This document shows, piece after piece, positions 45,525 through 54,050 of a stretch of 64,000 nucleotides of DNA. The translations under genes were made by a program, and so were the position numbers. The notes under the pieces are model-generated. The model searched no databases. It was not told the origin of the DNA and saw only the letters and a list, made by a program, of their open reading frames with translations. The stretch comes from Limnochorda sp. LNt (GTDB lineage: Bacteria; Bacillota; Limnochordia; Limnochordales; Geochordaceae). Numbering within the stretch: position 1 is the stretch's first letter; each line of letters opens with the position of its first letter. The DNA lies in contig NZ_CP141614.1 in the NCBI RefSeq assembly GCF_035593265.1, positions 1,116,001 to 1,180,000 on the forward strand, read 5' to 3'.

Positions 45525-47954
45525 ATGCATCGCCGACGGCTCGTCGTCGCCCTGGCGGTGGTGGCGCTCTTCGCGGGCCTCTGGGGGGTTCCGAAGGCGA
45601 CCGCATGGGCCCAACAGGAGGGGGACCTCGTACAGGAGCCCTCCTTGCGAGAACTGGCGGCTCCGACGGGTCTGCGCATCGGCTTCGCCTCCGCGAACGA
45701 CTTCTGGACGCTGCCCGACGCCGCGACCTACCAGCGCCTGGCTGCACGGGAGTTCGACATCCTCACGCCCGAGAACCAGATGAAGTGGGACAGCCTGCGC
45801 CCGGCGCCGGACCGGTTCGACTTCGAGGCGGCGGAGCGGCATGTGGCCTTCGCTGCCGCGCACGGGATGCAGGTGCACGGCCACACCCTGGTCTGGCACA
45901 ACCAGCTGCCCGCCTGGCTGACCACCACCCGCTGGACCCCCGATGCGCTGGAGGGGGTGCTGGAGGAGCACATCCGCCGCGTGGTCGGCCACTTCCGGGG
46001 CCGCGTCGCGGTCTGGGACGTCGTCAACGAGGCCCTCGACGAGGACGGTCGCCTGCGGGAGAGCTTCTGGTACGTCAACCTGGGCCCCTCCTACATCGAG
46101 AAGGCCTTCACATGGGCGAGGGAGGCGGACCCCGACGCGATCTTGATCTACAACGACTACAACATCGAGGTCGTCAACGCCAAGTCGGACGCGCTGTACG
46201 AGATGATGGTCGACTTCAAGCGACGGGGCGTGCCCGTCGACGGCATCGGCTTTCAGATGCACGTGACCCATCGGGGACTGGATTACGGGAGCCTGCGCCG
46301 CAACCTCGAGCGCTTCGCGGACCTGGGTCTGTCGCTGTACATCACGGAGATGGACGTCCGCATCCCCGGCGAGCCGGACATGGAGAGGCTGCTGCAGCAG
46401 GCCGAGGTATACCGTCGGGTCTTGCAGATCGCCCTTCCGCAGCCCCGGGTGGCGGCCGTCCAGTTCTGGGGCTTCACGGACCGCTACTCGTGGGTGCCCC
46501 AGTCGTTTCCGGGCCAGGGCGCCGCCCTCGTCTTCGACCGGGCGTACCGGGCCAAGCCGGCCTACTACGCGCTCAAGGAGGTCTTGAGCGCGTTCGTGGC
46601 CGCCTTCAAGCCGTACAGGGACCTGCAGGTGATCCAGCGCAGCCCCGAGCGCTACGAGGTACGCGCCCGGGTCCACAACACGGGCGCCGCGCCCGAGGTG
46701 CGTGACGTGGCGTTGCGGATCGACGGTCAGGTCGTGGCATCCCAACGGGTGGAGCTCCTGCCGAGGGAGGAGCGCCCGGTGGCGTTCGAGCACACCTTCG
46801 ACCGGCGCGGTACGTACTGGGTCGCCGTGGGGGACCTGCCGGCCGTCGAGGTGACCGTGCCGGGTCGCCTCGGCCTGCTGCAGCCATCGGTCTGGCTCGA
46901 CTTCGAAGATGGCGTCGGCAATCGCTCGACCAGCGGCATCGTCGCGCGGCCGTCTGGGGCGGTGCGCATCGGCGAGACCGGACGCATCGGCCGGGGCATC
47001 GAGTTCGACGGGGAGGGCCGACTCGAGCTGGACGACCCGCTGCATCGCCACAGCGGCGGGCACGAGATGCTGACGCTCCCGACAAGGGGCGGCTTCACCC
47101 TGGCGCTCTGGTTCAAGCCGGACTTCCCCGAGGGGGCGGCCGGTCCCTTCGCCTTGCTGGACGCCAGTCGCAATCCCATCTACTTCGCCGTCTCCATCAC
47201 GCGGCAGGGCCTGAGCTGGTACTACGAGGACGGCACCGACGCCGACTTCCAGATGGACGTCCCTGCACCCCTGGATGACGGCCAGTGGCATCACCTCGCC
47301 GTCACCGGCGCCTTCGGGCAGCCGGGGGTGATGGCGGTCTACCTCGACGGCGAGTTGCGGGCGGCTCGCGATATCGTCGCCAGCCCCGCCGGGCCGCTCT
47401 CGCCGCTGGTCATCGGCCACGACTCCGACCCCACCTACTTTCCGACGCACGTCGGCTTCGTCGGCAGCGTCGACGAGGTACGAGTCTTCCCGTGGATCCT
47501 CACCGCGGATGAGATCCGGGAGGTGATGGCCTCCCATGCGTACGCGTCCCAGCCAGGGACGCATGTCACCGAGTGGGTGAGCCTCGAGCCCGGCGAGACG
47601 CTCCGCTCGCTCACCGTGCATGCCTCGGTCGGGGCCGCCGACCGCGTCGAGGCGACCGTCGAGACCTCCCTCGACGGTCAGAGCGTCTCGGAGCGAACGA
47701 CGCTCACGGTGGAAGGCGGAGAGGCGACCCATCCCCTGGCGCTCGGACCGGCTCGGTACTTCCGCATCCGTACCGTCCTGGACGGCTTCTCCGCGGCGGT
47801 GCTGGAGTACGAGGCAGCGTCCTCGTCGGGTCGCCGGTGGCTGTGGAGCACGACCGAGGACTGGGCCAGGGGGATCTGGTCGTCCAACGTCGACCTGGGC
47901 GCTCCTTGGCCGGTCGAGCCTCCCGAGACCTCGACCGCGGCCGGCCCGCTTTAG
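45525..47954 (+). CDS. Secreted multidomain GH10 endo-beta-1,4-xylanase with LamG-like domain
   Basis: 809 residues. Signal peptide to about residue 28. GH10 barrel about 35-360 with acid/base Glu169 in WDVVNEA and nucleophile Glu275 in ITEMDVRI, plus TPENQMKWDS and HGHTLVWHNQLPAWL. A CARDB-like beta-domain lies at about 365-440. A concanavalin/LamG domain follows at about 445-665 (GGFTLALWFKPDFPEG, GQWHHLAVTGAFG, GFVGSVDEVRVF). The C-terminal beta-region (about 670-800) ends abruptly in PETSTAAGPL. Immediately after, another frame encodes a piece of a carbohydrate-binding module, so the protein has probably lost a C-terminal module by deletion. It would depolymerise xylan outside the cell. 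Confidence 0.93.
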   Translation: MHRRRLVVALAVVALFAGLWGVPKATAWAQQEGDLVQEPSLRELAAPTGLRIGFASANDFWTLPDAATYQRLAAREFDILTPENQMKWDSLRPAPDRFDFEAAERHVAFAAAHGMQVHGHTLVWHNQLPAWLTTTRWTPDALEGVLEEHIRRVVGHFRGRVAVWDVVNEALDEDGRLRESFWYVNLGPSYIEKAFTWAREADPDAILIYNDYNIEVVNAKSDALYEMMVDFKRRGVPVDGIGFQMHVTHRGLDYGSLRRNLERFADLGLSLYITEMDVRIPGEPDMERLLQQAEVYRRVLQIALPQPRVAAVQFWGFTDRYSWVPQSFPGQGAALVFDRAYRAKPAYYALKEVLSAFVAAFKPYRDLQVIQRSPERYEVRARVHNTGAAPEVRDVALRIDGQVVASQRVELLPREERPVAFEHTFDRRGTYWVAVGDLPAVEVTVPGRLGLLQPSVWLDFEDGVGNRSTSGIVARPSGAVRIGETGRIGRGIEFDGEGRLELDDPLHRHSGGHEMLTLPTRGGFTLALWFKPDFPEGAAGPFALLDASRNPIYFAVSITRQGLSWYYEDGTDADFQMDVPAPLDDGQWHHLAVTGAFGQPGVMAVYLDGELRAARDIVASPAGPLSPLVIGHDSDPTYFPTHVGFVGSVDEVRVFPWILTADEIREVMASHAYASQPGTHVTEWVSLEPGETLRSLTVHASVGAADRVEATVETSLDGQSVSERTTLTVEGGEATHPLALGPARYFRIRTVLDGFSAAVLEYEAASSSGRRWLWSTTEDWARGIWSSNVDLGAPWPVEPPETSTAAGPL

Positions 47955-48060
47955 CCTCCACGTGAAGGGGCGATCGGCCAACTGGCACGGCGCCGAGGTG
48001 GACCTGCTCGATTGGCTCTCGGCGGGGAGGACCTACCGCGCCGTCACCACGTCACCGTGA
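47926..48060 (+). pseudogene. Out-of-frame remnant of a CBM4/CBM22-like carbohydrate-binding module
   Basis: In a frame different from the xylanase, the DNA reads RFSLHVKGRSANWHGAEVDL then LLDWLSAGRTYRA. This closely follows the CBM4_9/CBM22 pattern (S-L-x-V-x-G-R-x-x-x-W-x-G, then G-x-T-Y). It ends at TGA 48060. The first part of the module is missing. I infer that the xylanase once continued into this module and that a deletion both shortened it and shifted frame. Confidence 0.6.
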
Positions 48061-48090
48061 GCGCATCCCGCAGGCGAGGGGGCATGGGAC

Positions 48091-48963
48091 GTGCTGCGTC
48101 TGGAGCTGTCGGAGAGCTGGGCGGAGGTGCACGCGCCGGGGGGGAGGGTGCTGCGCTACGTGGCGGGGGAGCCTCCCAAGCGCCGCCCGTACATCCACCC
48201 CATCTCCCTGCCGGGAGGCCCGGCGATGACCGCCGACCGCCCGGAGGACCACGTGCACCATCACGGGCTGTGGGTGGCCCACCACCGGGTCGACTCGGGC
48301 GGGCGCATCGACGACTTCTACCTCGAGCGAGGGCCCGAGGGCGAGATCGTCCACCGGGCCTACGAGGACGTGGTGCAGGAGGGGGAGCGCGTGGGCTTCG
48401 GCGCCGTGCACCACTGGGTCGCTCCGGACGGGTTCGTGCCGCTGGAGGATCGGTGGGACGTGCAGGTGGGGCAGTACGAGACGGGCGACGTCTTCATCGA
48501 CTTCACCCTGGAGCTTCGGGCCACCGGCGGGGCGGTGCGGCTGCACACCACCAACGAGGGAGCGCTGCCGCTCATCCGCGTCGCCCGGTGGATGTCGGCC
48601 GACGCCGGGGGCATCATCACCAACAGCCGGGGTGCCACCAAGGAGTGGATGACGTTCGGTCGCAGGGCCGAGTGGGTGGACTGCTCGGCTCCCGACGAGC
48701 AGGGGGTCTGGCAGGGGTTGACCATCTTCGACCATCCGGCCAACCCGTCGTTTCCCGCTCCGTGGTTCACCCGCGACTACGGGCCCTTCGGCCCCGGCCC
48801 CAACTGCTTCGACGGCGACCTGGTCATCGCGCCCTGGCTTCCTCTGTTGCTGCGGTACCGCATCGTGGTGCACCGCGGCGACGTGAAGCAGGCTGGGATT
48901 CAGCGACGGTGGCAGGCGTACTACGCGGCCGCGTTGCGAGGCCGGCCGGCCAGCGAGGGGTGA
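48091..48963 (+). CDS. DUF6807 (PmoA-like) family protein
   Basis: 290 residues, no signal peptide. Motifs PYIHPISLPGGPAMTADRP, DHVHHHGLWVAHH and TIFDHPANPSFPAPWFTRDY are typical of the DUF6807 family, often mislabelled as methane oxygenase PmoA and usually found beside MocA-type oxidoreductases in sugar loci. The HHHGLW segment could bind metal. Biochemical role unknown; context suggests sugar or sugar-acid catabolism. GTG 48091. Confidence 0.82.
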   Translation: MLRLELSESWAEVHAPGGRVLRYVAGEPPKRRPYIHPISLPGGPAMTADRPEDHVHHHGLWVAHHRVDSGGRIDDFYLERGPEGEIVHRAYEDVVQEGERVGFGAVHHWVAPDGFVPLEDRWDVQVGQYETGDVFIDFTLELRATGGAVRLHTTNEGALPLIRVARWMSADAGGIITNSRGATKEWMTFGRRAEWVDCSAPDEQGVWQGLTIFDHPANPSFPAPWFTRDYGPFGPGPNCFDGDLVIAPWLPLLLRYRIVVHRGDVKQAGIQRRWQAYYAAALRGRPASEG

Positions 48964-48967
48964 GGGG

Positions 48968-50101
48968 ATGAGCGGCACGCGCATCGCCCGAGTCGAGGTC
49001 TTGCCCCTGGTCTTGCCGTTTCGCGGGGAGTTTCGGATCTCCCGGGGGGTCATCGGGGCCACCGACAGGGGGCGCACGGTGGCCCTCGTCAAAGTGACCG
49101 CCGACGATGGCACGGTGGGGTGGGGCGAATCGTCGCCCATACCGGTCTGGTCGCCCGAGACGCTCCACTCCGTGGTGGGGGCCATCCGCGATCACCTGGG
49201 GCCCGCCGTCATCGGACGGCCGGTGGACGACCTGGACGGGCTGCACCGCGCCATGCACGAGGCCATCGCACCCGGCTTCGGCGCCGGGATGCCCATCGCC
49301 AAGGCGGGCATCGACATCGCGGTGCACGACCTGCTGGGCAAGATCCGGGGCCTGCCGCTGTGGGCCCTGCTGGGCTACCGGCGCGCGACGACGGTGACCC
49401 TCAGCTGGACCGTGGGCGCGCCCGATCTGGACTCCGCCCGGCGTTCCATCGAGGAGGGCCGGCAAAGGGGCTACCGCCACTTCAACGTCAAGGTGGGGCA
49501 CGACGTGCACCACGACGTCGCGCTCTGCGAGATGGTCCGCAAGGTCGCCCCCGACAGCGTGCTGTGGGGGGACGCCAACGGAGGGATCCCGCCGCATCGG
49601 GCCGCGGCCCACGCCAGGGCCCTGGAGGCGGCGGGCCTGGATCTGCTGGAGCAGCCGGTACGGGCGGACGCCATCGGGACGTGGCGGGAGCTGCGCCAGC
49701 GCGTCGAGATCCCCATCGTCGTCGACGAGACCGTGACGGGGCCAGGTCCGTTGATGGAGCTGATCCGCGCCGATGCCGTCTCGGGCGTGGCGCTCAAGGT
49801 GACCCGCACCGGGGGTATCTTCCCCAGCCGGCAGTGTGCCGAGATCGCGATGGCCGCCGGGCTGCTGCTGGTCAGCAGCGGCCTCACCGATGCGGGCGTG
49901 GCGCTGGCGGCCAACGTCCACCTCGCGGCCGCCTTCGGCGTCGAGCTGCCTTGCGCCCTCAACGGCCCGCAATTCCTCGCGGACGACGTGCTGGCCCTAC
50001 CCCTGGCCATCGAGGGCGACGTGGTGACCGTGCCGGATGGCCCGGGCCTGGGGATCGTGGTCGACGAGGAGAAGGTCCGGCACTATGCGGTCTCGCTGTG
50101 A
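48968..50101 (+). CDS. Enolase-superfamily enzyme (mandelate racemase/muconate lactonizing type)
   Basis: 377 residues. N-terminal capping domain, then a barrel with metal ligands Asp202 (WGDANGG), Glu228 (LLEQPV) and Asp253 (VVDETV), and general base Lys277 (ALKVTRTGG). The usual KxK motif on strand 2 reads N-V-K (Asn173, Lys175), so one of the two lysines is replaced. The overall pattern fits the muconate-lactonizing/dipeptide-epimerase subgroup. The substrate is unknown; sugar acids or related carboxylates are likely in this operon. It lies between the DUF6807 and MocA-type genes with short gaps. Confidence 0.85.
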   Translation: MSGTRIARVEVLPLVLPFRGEFRISRGVIGATDRGRTVALVKVTADDGTVGWGESSPIPVWSPETLHSVVGAIRDHLGPAVIGRPVDDLDGLHRAMHEAIAPGFGAGMPIAKAGIDIAVHDLLGKIRGLPLWALLGYRRATTVTLSWTVGAPDLDSARRSIEEGRQRGYRHFNVKVGHDVHHDVALCEMVRKVAPDSVLWGDANGGIPPHRAAAHARALEAAGLDLLEQPVRADAIGTWRELRQRVEIPIVVDETVTGPGPLMELIRADAVSGVALKVTRTGGIFPSRQCAEIAMAAGLLLVSSGLTDAGVALAANVHLAAAFGVELPCALNGPQFLADDVLALPLAIEGDVVTVPDGPGLGIVVDEEKVRHYAVSL

Positions 50102-50119
50102 GGGGGCGGAGGCGAGGTC

Positions 50120-51056
50120 ATGGCAGATCGGATAGGCGTCGGCATCGTCGGCGCCGGAGGCATCAGCCGGGAGCACCTGAGGGCCTACCAGGCGTGGCCC
50201 GATGCGTGCCGGGTGGTGGCCGTGGCGGACGTCGTCGAGGAGCGTGCCCGCGACCTGGCGTCCCGGGCCGGCTGCGATGCCTGGTATACCGACTACCGGG
50301 CGCTGTTGGCGCGGCAGGACGTGCAACTGATCTCCATCTGCACGCCGCCCCACCTGCACGCATCGCTGACGGTGACGGCGCTCGAGGCCGGCAAGCACGT
50401 GCTGGTGGAGAAGCCGATGGCGGCGTCGCTGGAGGAGTGCGACGCCATGATCGCCGCCGCCGAGAGGCACGGGCGGCTCTTGTCGGTGGTCTTCCAGAAC
50501 CGCTTCCACCCCGACTACTGGCGCATGAAGGCGCTGGTGGGTGGAGGATATCGGCATGGCGGTCCTCCGCTTTCGCTCCGGCGCGTTGGGGCAAATCACC
50601 GGCACGGTCGACGGCCACCGCGACTACGTCACGCTCGAGGTCAACGGTGAGCACGGGGCCGTCGCCCTCCCCTGGCAGGTGGCCGCCAAGGTGCCGGACG
50701 CTCACGGCTTTCCCGTGCCCGAACCGGTTCGGGTGGAACGACTCGAACGCTACGCCCGGTCGGTGCCGGTCCCCGAGGGAAGCGGTCACGCCGCCCAGGT
50801 GGGTGACGTGCTGCGTGCCCTCCGCGACGGAGGCCGGCCGGTGGTGGACGGGCGAGAGGGCCGTCGCAGCATCGAGCTGGTCACCGCCCTGTACGAGTCG
50901 GCCGTCTCGGGACGGCGGGTGCTCCTGCCCCTGACGCCTGCCGACCCCTTCTACACCACGTACGGACTCCACACGGCCATGCGTCAGGCAGGCCCGCACC
51001 CACCGGCCGAGCCGCCTTCCGCCCTCGTCGAGGGGAGGGAGCCGCCCATGACCTGA
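50120..51056 (+). pseudogene. Gfo/Idh/MocA oxidoreductase with an internal deletion
   Basis: The first part (50120 to about 50542) is a good Rossmann domain: VGIVGAGGISREHLRAYQ, ICTPPHLHASLTVTALEAGK, HVLVEKPMAAS and VVFQNRFHPDYWRMKALV. The next codons then match the last third of the family in another frame: VEDIGMAVLRFRSGALGQIT and YVTLEVNGEHGAVALPW. About 80-90 residues are missing, including the catalytic region normally ending in a D..H motif, and the frame changes near 50540. The intact enzyme would oxidise or reduce a sugar with NAD(P). Confidence 0.8.
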
Positions 51057-51092
51057 CGGGTTGCGCCGTGCCCGTATCCACCCAGCCTCGGC

Positions 51093-51365
51093 CGGGTCAC
51101 GCTGCCCCTCATCACGCCCAGCATCTTCTTCGTCACGGTCACCTCCATCATCGGGTCGTTCCAGGTCTTCGAGCTGACCAGCGTCTTGACCCGGGGAGGC
51201 CCGGCCAACGCCACCAACACCCTGGTGATGTTCATCTACCAGTACGCCTTCCAGTCGTTTCAGATGGGATATGCCTCCGCGGCCGCCTACGTGCTGTTTG
51301 CCATCATCCTGACGGTCACCATCTTCCAGTTCGCGACATCCAAGCGGTGGGTCTATCACCAGTGA
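51093..51365 (+). pseudogene. C-terminal remnant of a UgpA-like sugar ABC permease
   Basis: The frame RVTLPLITPSIFFVTVTSII, FELTSVLTRGGPANATNTLV and AAAYVLFAIILTVTIFQF to TGA 51365 matches the last two helices of CUT1 permease 1, starting inside the EAA loop. Everything upstream (about 200 residues) and any binding-protein gene is absent. The deletion joins it almost directly to the MocA pseudogene. The partner permease 2 downstream is intact. Confidence 0.8.
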
Positions 51366-51394
51366 GCCGGTGAGGGCCCTTGGAGGGGAATGGC

Positions 51395-52282
51395 ATGCTG
51401 CCGAAGCCGGGAGTTGCCGCTCAGGTGGGGGTGTCTGCCCGTGCGGGCGTCCGTCCCCGGACTCGTCGGGTCGGGTCGAGCCTGCTGAGCTATGCCCTGC
51501 TGGGCGTGGCCGCCGTCCTGATGGCCATGCCCTTCATCTGGATGGTCTCGTCCGGGTTCAAGTCGTACCGGGAGATCTTCATGGATCCGTTCCGGCTCGT
51601 GCCGCAGCAATGGACGTGGACCAACTACCGCGACGTCTTCCGGGTCGCCCCGTTTCACCTCTACATCTTCAACACGGCCAAGGTCACCTTCTTCAGCACC
51701 CTCGGCACGCTGGCCACCTCGGCGCTCGGGGCCTACGCGTTCGCCCGCCTGCGGTTCCCGGGCCGTGACTATCTCTTCATGGGCTATCTCGCCACCATGA
51801 TGATCCCCGGCCAGGTCACCCTGGTGCCGCGGTTCATCCTGATGCGGTGGCTGGGGCTCATCGACAATCACCTGGCGCTGATCCTGCCGGGGATGTTCAC
51901 GGCGTACGGCACCTTCCTGCTCCGGCAGTTCTTCCTGACCATCCCCCGCGAGCTGGAGGAGGCGGCCGCCATCGACGGGGCGGGCTTCTTGCGGCGCTTC
52001 CTCACCATCATCCTGCCCCAGGCCAGGCCGGCTCTGGCGACGCTGGCCGTCTTCACCCTGATGTGGCACTGGAACGACTACCTCAACCCTCTCATCTTCC
52101 TGCACAGCCAGCGAAACCGCACCCTGGCCCTGGGGCTGGCCATCTTTCGCGGCGACGTGGACGTGCAGTGGAACCTGGTCATGGCCGCCGTCACCATCTC
52201 GGTCGCGCCGCTGGTGGTCGCATTCCTGGCGGCTCAGCGATTCTTCGTCGAGGGGATCGCCCTGACGGGGCTCAAGGGTTGA
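51395..52282 (+). CDS. CUT1 sugar ABC permease 2 (UgpE-like), left without its partner
   Basis: About 295 residues, six helices, EAA loop RELEEAAAIDGAGFLRRFLT. ATG 51395 has GGAGGGGA 6 bases upstream; the TTG-started extension is weaker. Less similar to the permeases of cassettes 1 and 2 than they are to each other. Because permease 1 is truncated and no binding protein is present, this gene is probably non-functional in transport unless it pairs with another system. Confidence 0.88.
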   Translation: MLPKPGVAAQVGVSARAGVRPRTRRVGSSLLSYALLGVAAVLMAMPFIWMVSSGFKSYREIFMDPFRLVPQQWTWTNYRDVFRVAPFHLYIFNTAKVTFFSTLGTLATSALGAYAFARLRFPGRDYLFMGYLATMMIPGQVTLVPRFILMRWLGLIDNHLALILPGMFTAYGTFLLRQFFLTIPRELEEAAAIDGAGFLRRFLTIILPQARPALATLAVFTLMWHWNDYLNPLIFLHSQRNRTLALGLAIFRGDVDVQWNLVMAAVTISVAPLVVAFLAAQRFFVEGIALTGLKG

Positions 52283-52349
52283 GCACCGAGCGACGGGGGC
52301 CGGACCGCGCCCGTGCGGCGCCATGCTGGCGAGAGCCACCCGTCACCCT

Positions 52350-52355
52350 TATAAT
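52350..52355 (+). promoter_or_regulatory. TATAAT box 10 bases before the Fur-family start
   Basis: A perfect -10 hexamer ends 9 bases before ATG 52365. Transcription would start about 2-3 bases before the ATG, giving a nearly leaderless mRNA. The -35 region 17 bases upstream (TGGCGA) is poor. Confidence 0.45.
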
Positions 52356-52364
52356 GACGCGAGC

Positions 52365-52907
52365 ATGGTGCCCGAGCGATTCGACGAGATGGCCGGGTGG
52401 CTGAGGGCGCACGGGCTGCGGCCCAGTTCACCACGCATCGCGGTGCTCTCGTTCCTCGAGCGGCGAGGCCAGCACCTGACGCCCTACGAGATCTACGAGG
52501 GCCTGCGGGCGGCGGGAGCGCCCGTCAGCATCGCCACCCTCTATCAAAACCTGCAGGCGTTGAGCCGCCACGGCCTCATCAAGCGCATCGTGGGGCCCGA
52601 CGGGGCGGTGCGCTACGACGTCAACCTGGCGCCGCACCACCACCTGGTCTGCGAGCGATGCGGCCGCCTGGTCGACGTGGGGCTGTCAGGGCCGCTGGAC
52701 GTGCGGCCGGTGCTGCTCTCCCGTCACGGTCTGGAGCAGGAGCCGCCGCTGGATGCGGCAGGGGCCGGATGGCGCATCCAGGGGGCGCAGGTGGAGTTTC
52801 GTGGGACGTGTCCCGACTGCAGCCAGCGCACGACCTCGCCGGGCACGAAGCGACGGCGCCGCACCAGCCAAGGGCCGACCAGGCGCCGGCAGCGTCCGAC
52901 GACGTGA
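52365..52907 (+). CDS. perR: Fur-family regulator, PerR-like
   Basis: 180 residues. Winged helix RPSSPRIAVLSFLERRGQHL and PVSIATLYQNLQALSRHGLI, then regulatory-metal residues in NLAPHHHLVCERC and two structural zinc pairs CERC (96/99) and CPDC (149/152). A basic tail (KRRRRTS) extends it. PerR-type function (peroxide sensing by metal-catalysed His oxidation) is favoured by the adjacent convergent manganese catalase with a PerR/Fur-box palindrome upstream. ATG 52365 is chosen as the conserved start; an upstream ATG at 52323 would place the -10 box inside the gene. Confidence 0.85.
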   Translation: MVPERFDEMAGWLRAHGLRPSSPRIAVLSFLERRGQHLTPYEIYEGLRAAGAPVSIATLYQNLQALSRHGLIKRIVGPDGAVRYDVNLAPHHHLVCERCGRLVDVGLSGPLDVRPVLLSRHGLEQEPPLDAAGAGWRIQGAQVEFRGTCPDCSQRTTSPGTKRRRRTSQGPTRRRQRPTT

Positions 52908-52990
52908 CCCGCGACGAGCGGGGCTCCGGGGTGTCGCCCCAGAGCCCCGCCCGGTGAAGGAGTGCACGCAGCCGAGCGTCGGCGGCCGGC

Positions 52991-53872
52991 TCAGGATGCC
53001 AGGCGTCGGGCCAGGTCGGCCAGCACCTGCGGGTCGACACCCGGTGCGAACTCCTCCGGCACGTCGGGCAGCACGGGCACGGGCCCGCCCTCGGGAGGCC
53101 CGTCGACCACCTGGAGCGTGCCCCCGTCGGGAGCCGGGCCCCGCCAGATCTTGCCGATCTCCTGGTAGTCCTGCGGGCTGAAGCGGTACAGCGCGCGATG
53201 GACGCCCGCCTCCTCGAACTTGCGGGCCTCCGGGAACTTGCTGTTTTCGATGTTGGGGATGGGCAGCATCTTGGAGACATCGACACCCGTGAGGCTCTCC
53301 AGGGCCTTGGCATAGGCCAGGGCATGGACGCCACCCCGCACCAGCAGGTAGCCTATCATCTGGCGGGCCACGGGGTTGCGGGTCATCTCGTAGACCCGGA
53401 TCTTCTGGAGCCGGGCCCCATTCTCCAGGAAGAAGTTGTGGAGCAGGTCCAGCACCAGGTTGCCGCTGGAGAAGACGTAGTCGCCTCGCCAGGACCCGCC
53501 CATCGAGTCGCCCACCAGGGCGGTCTGGCCCGTTGCGATGAAGTGATGGGTGTTGCGGAGCGACGCGGCACGCGACAGCGGTGCCTCGTCGGGAGCTCCC
53601 GGGCTCGTCGAGCCCGACAGCAGCGCATTGACCGTGGCGGCCACCAGCTCGATGTGGCCCAGCTCCTCGGTGGCGATGTTGGCGATGAGGTCGTAGTAGG
53701 GCTTCAACTTCTCGCGGCCGCGGAAGTTGAAGGACTGGTACATGTAGTTCATGAGGGTCGACATCTCGCCGAACCGTCCGCCCAACAGCTCCTGGACGGC
53801 CGCCGCGGCATTGGGGTCGGGCTCCTGGGGGTGCGGCAGGGCGACCTGCAGGCGATCGACACGCAGGAACAC
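52991..53872 (-). CDS. Manganese (non-heme) catalase
   Basis: 293 residues. Mn ligands Glu36, Glu70, His73, Glu150 and His183 are all in place, with spacing close to the Lactiplantibacillus plantarum enzyme (35/66/69/148/181). Segments: FGEMSTLMNYMYQSFNFRG, IATEELGHIELV and LLVRGGVHALAYAKALE. It splits hydrogen peroxide without heme and is usually thermostable. GTG 53872 has GGAGGT 8 bases upstream. It is convergent with the PerR-like gene and has a PerR/Fur-box palindrome just upstream. Confidence 0.95.
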   Translation of the reverse strand: MFLRVDRLQVALPHPQEPDPNAAAAVQELLGGRFGEMSTLMNYMYQSFNFRGREKLKPYYDLIANIATEELGHIELVAATVNALLSGSTSPGAPDEAPLSRAASLRNTHHFIATGQTALVGDSMGGSWRGDYVFSSGNLVLDLLHNFFLENGARLQKIRVYEMTRNPVARQMIGYLLVRGGVHALAYAKALESLTGVDVSKMLPIPNIENSKFPEARKFEEAGVHRALYRFSPQDYQEIGKIWRGPAPDGGTLQVVDGPPEGGPVPVLPDVPEEFAPGVDPQVLADLARRLAS

Positions 53873-53890
53873 CGGTCGACACCTCCATAG

Positions 53891-53905
53891 TCATAATGAT
53901 TATGG
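53891..53905 (-). promoter_or_regulatory. PerR/Fur box upstream of the manganese catalase
   Basis: TCATAATGATTATGG contains the perfect core ATAAT-N-ATTAT of the PerR/Fur consensus. It starts 19 bases upstream of the catalase start codon, just beyond the ribosome site. Placement predicts repression of the catalase, relieved on peroxide oxidation of the regulator. Confidence 0.8.
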
Positions 53906-54050
53906 CTGCCGAGGAGGAGATTAGCCCGCGTACCGGTCGCTGTCAAGGGCGACGGGACCGGCATCGGATGCCGCCGGCCGGGGCTGCGTCCGTGGGGATC
54001 ACACATCCACGGAGGAGGAGCCCAGCGGCCCCTGAACCTACCGGTCGCGT

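Noticed and set aside
44313-47981. 1222-residue open frame on the minus strand opposite the cassette 2 permease/xylanase genes
   Set aside because: Its translation is His/Arg/Gly-rich with no recognisable motif, while the plus strand encodes well-conserved permeases and a GH10 enzyme. It is a high-GC antisense shadow.
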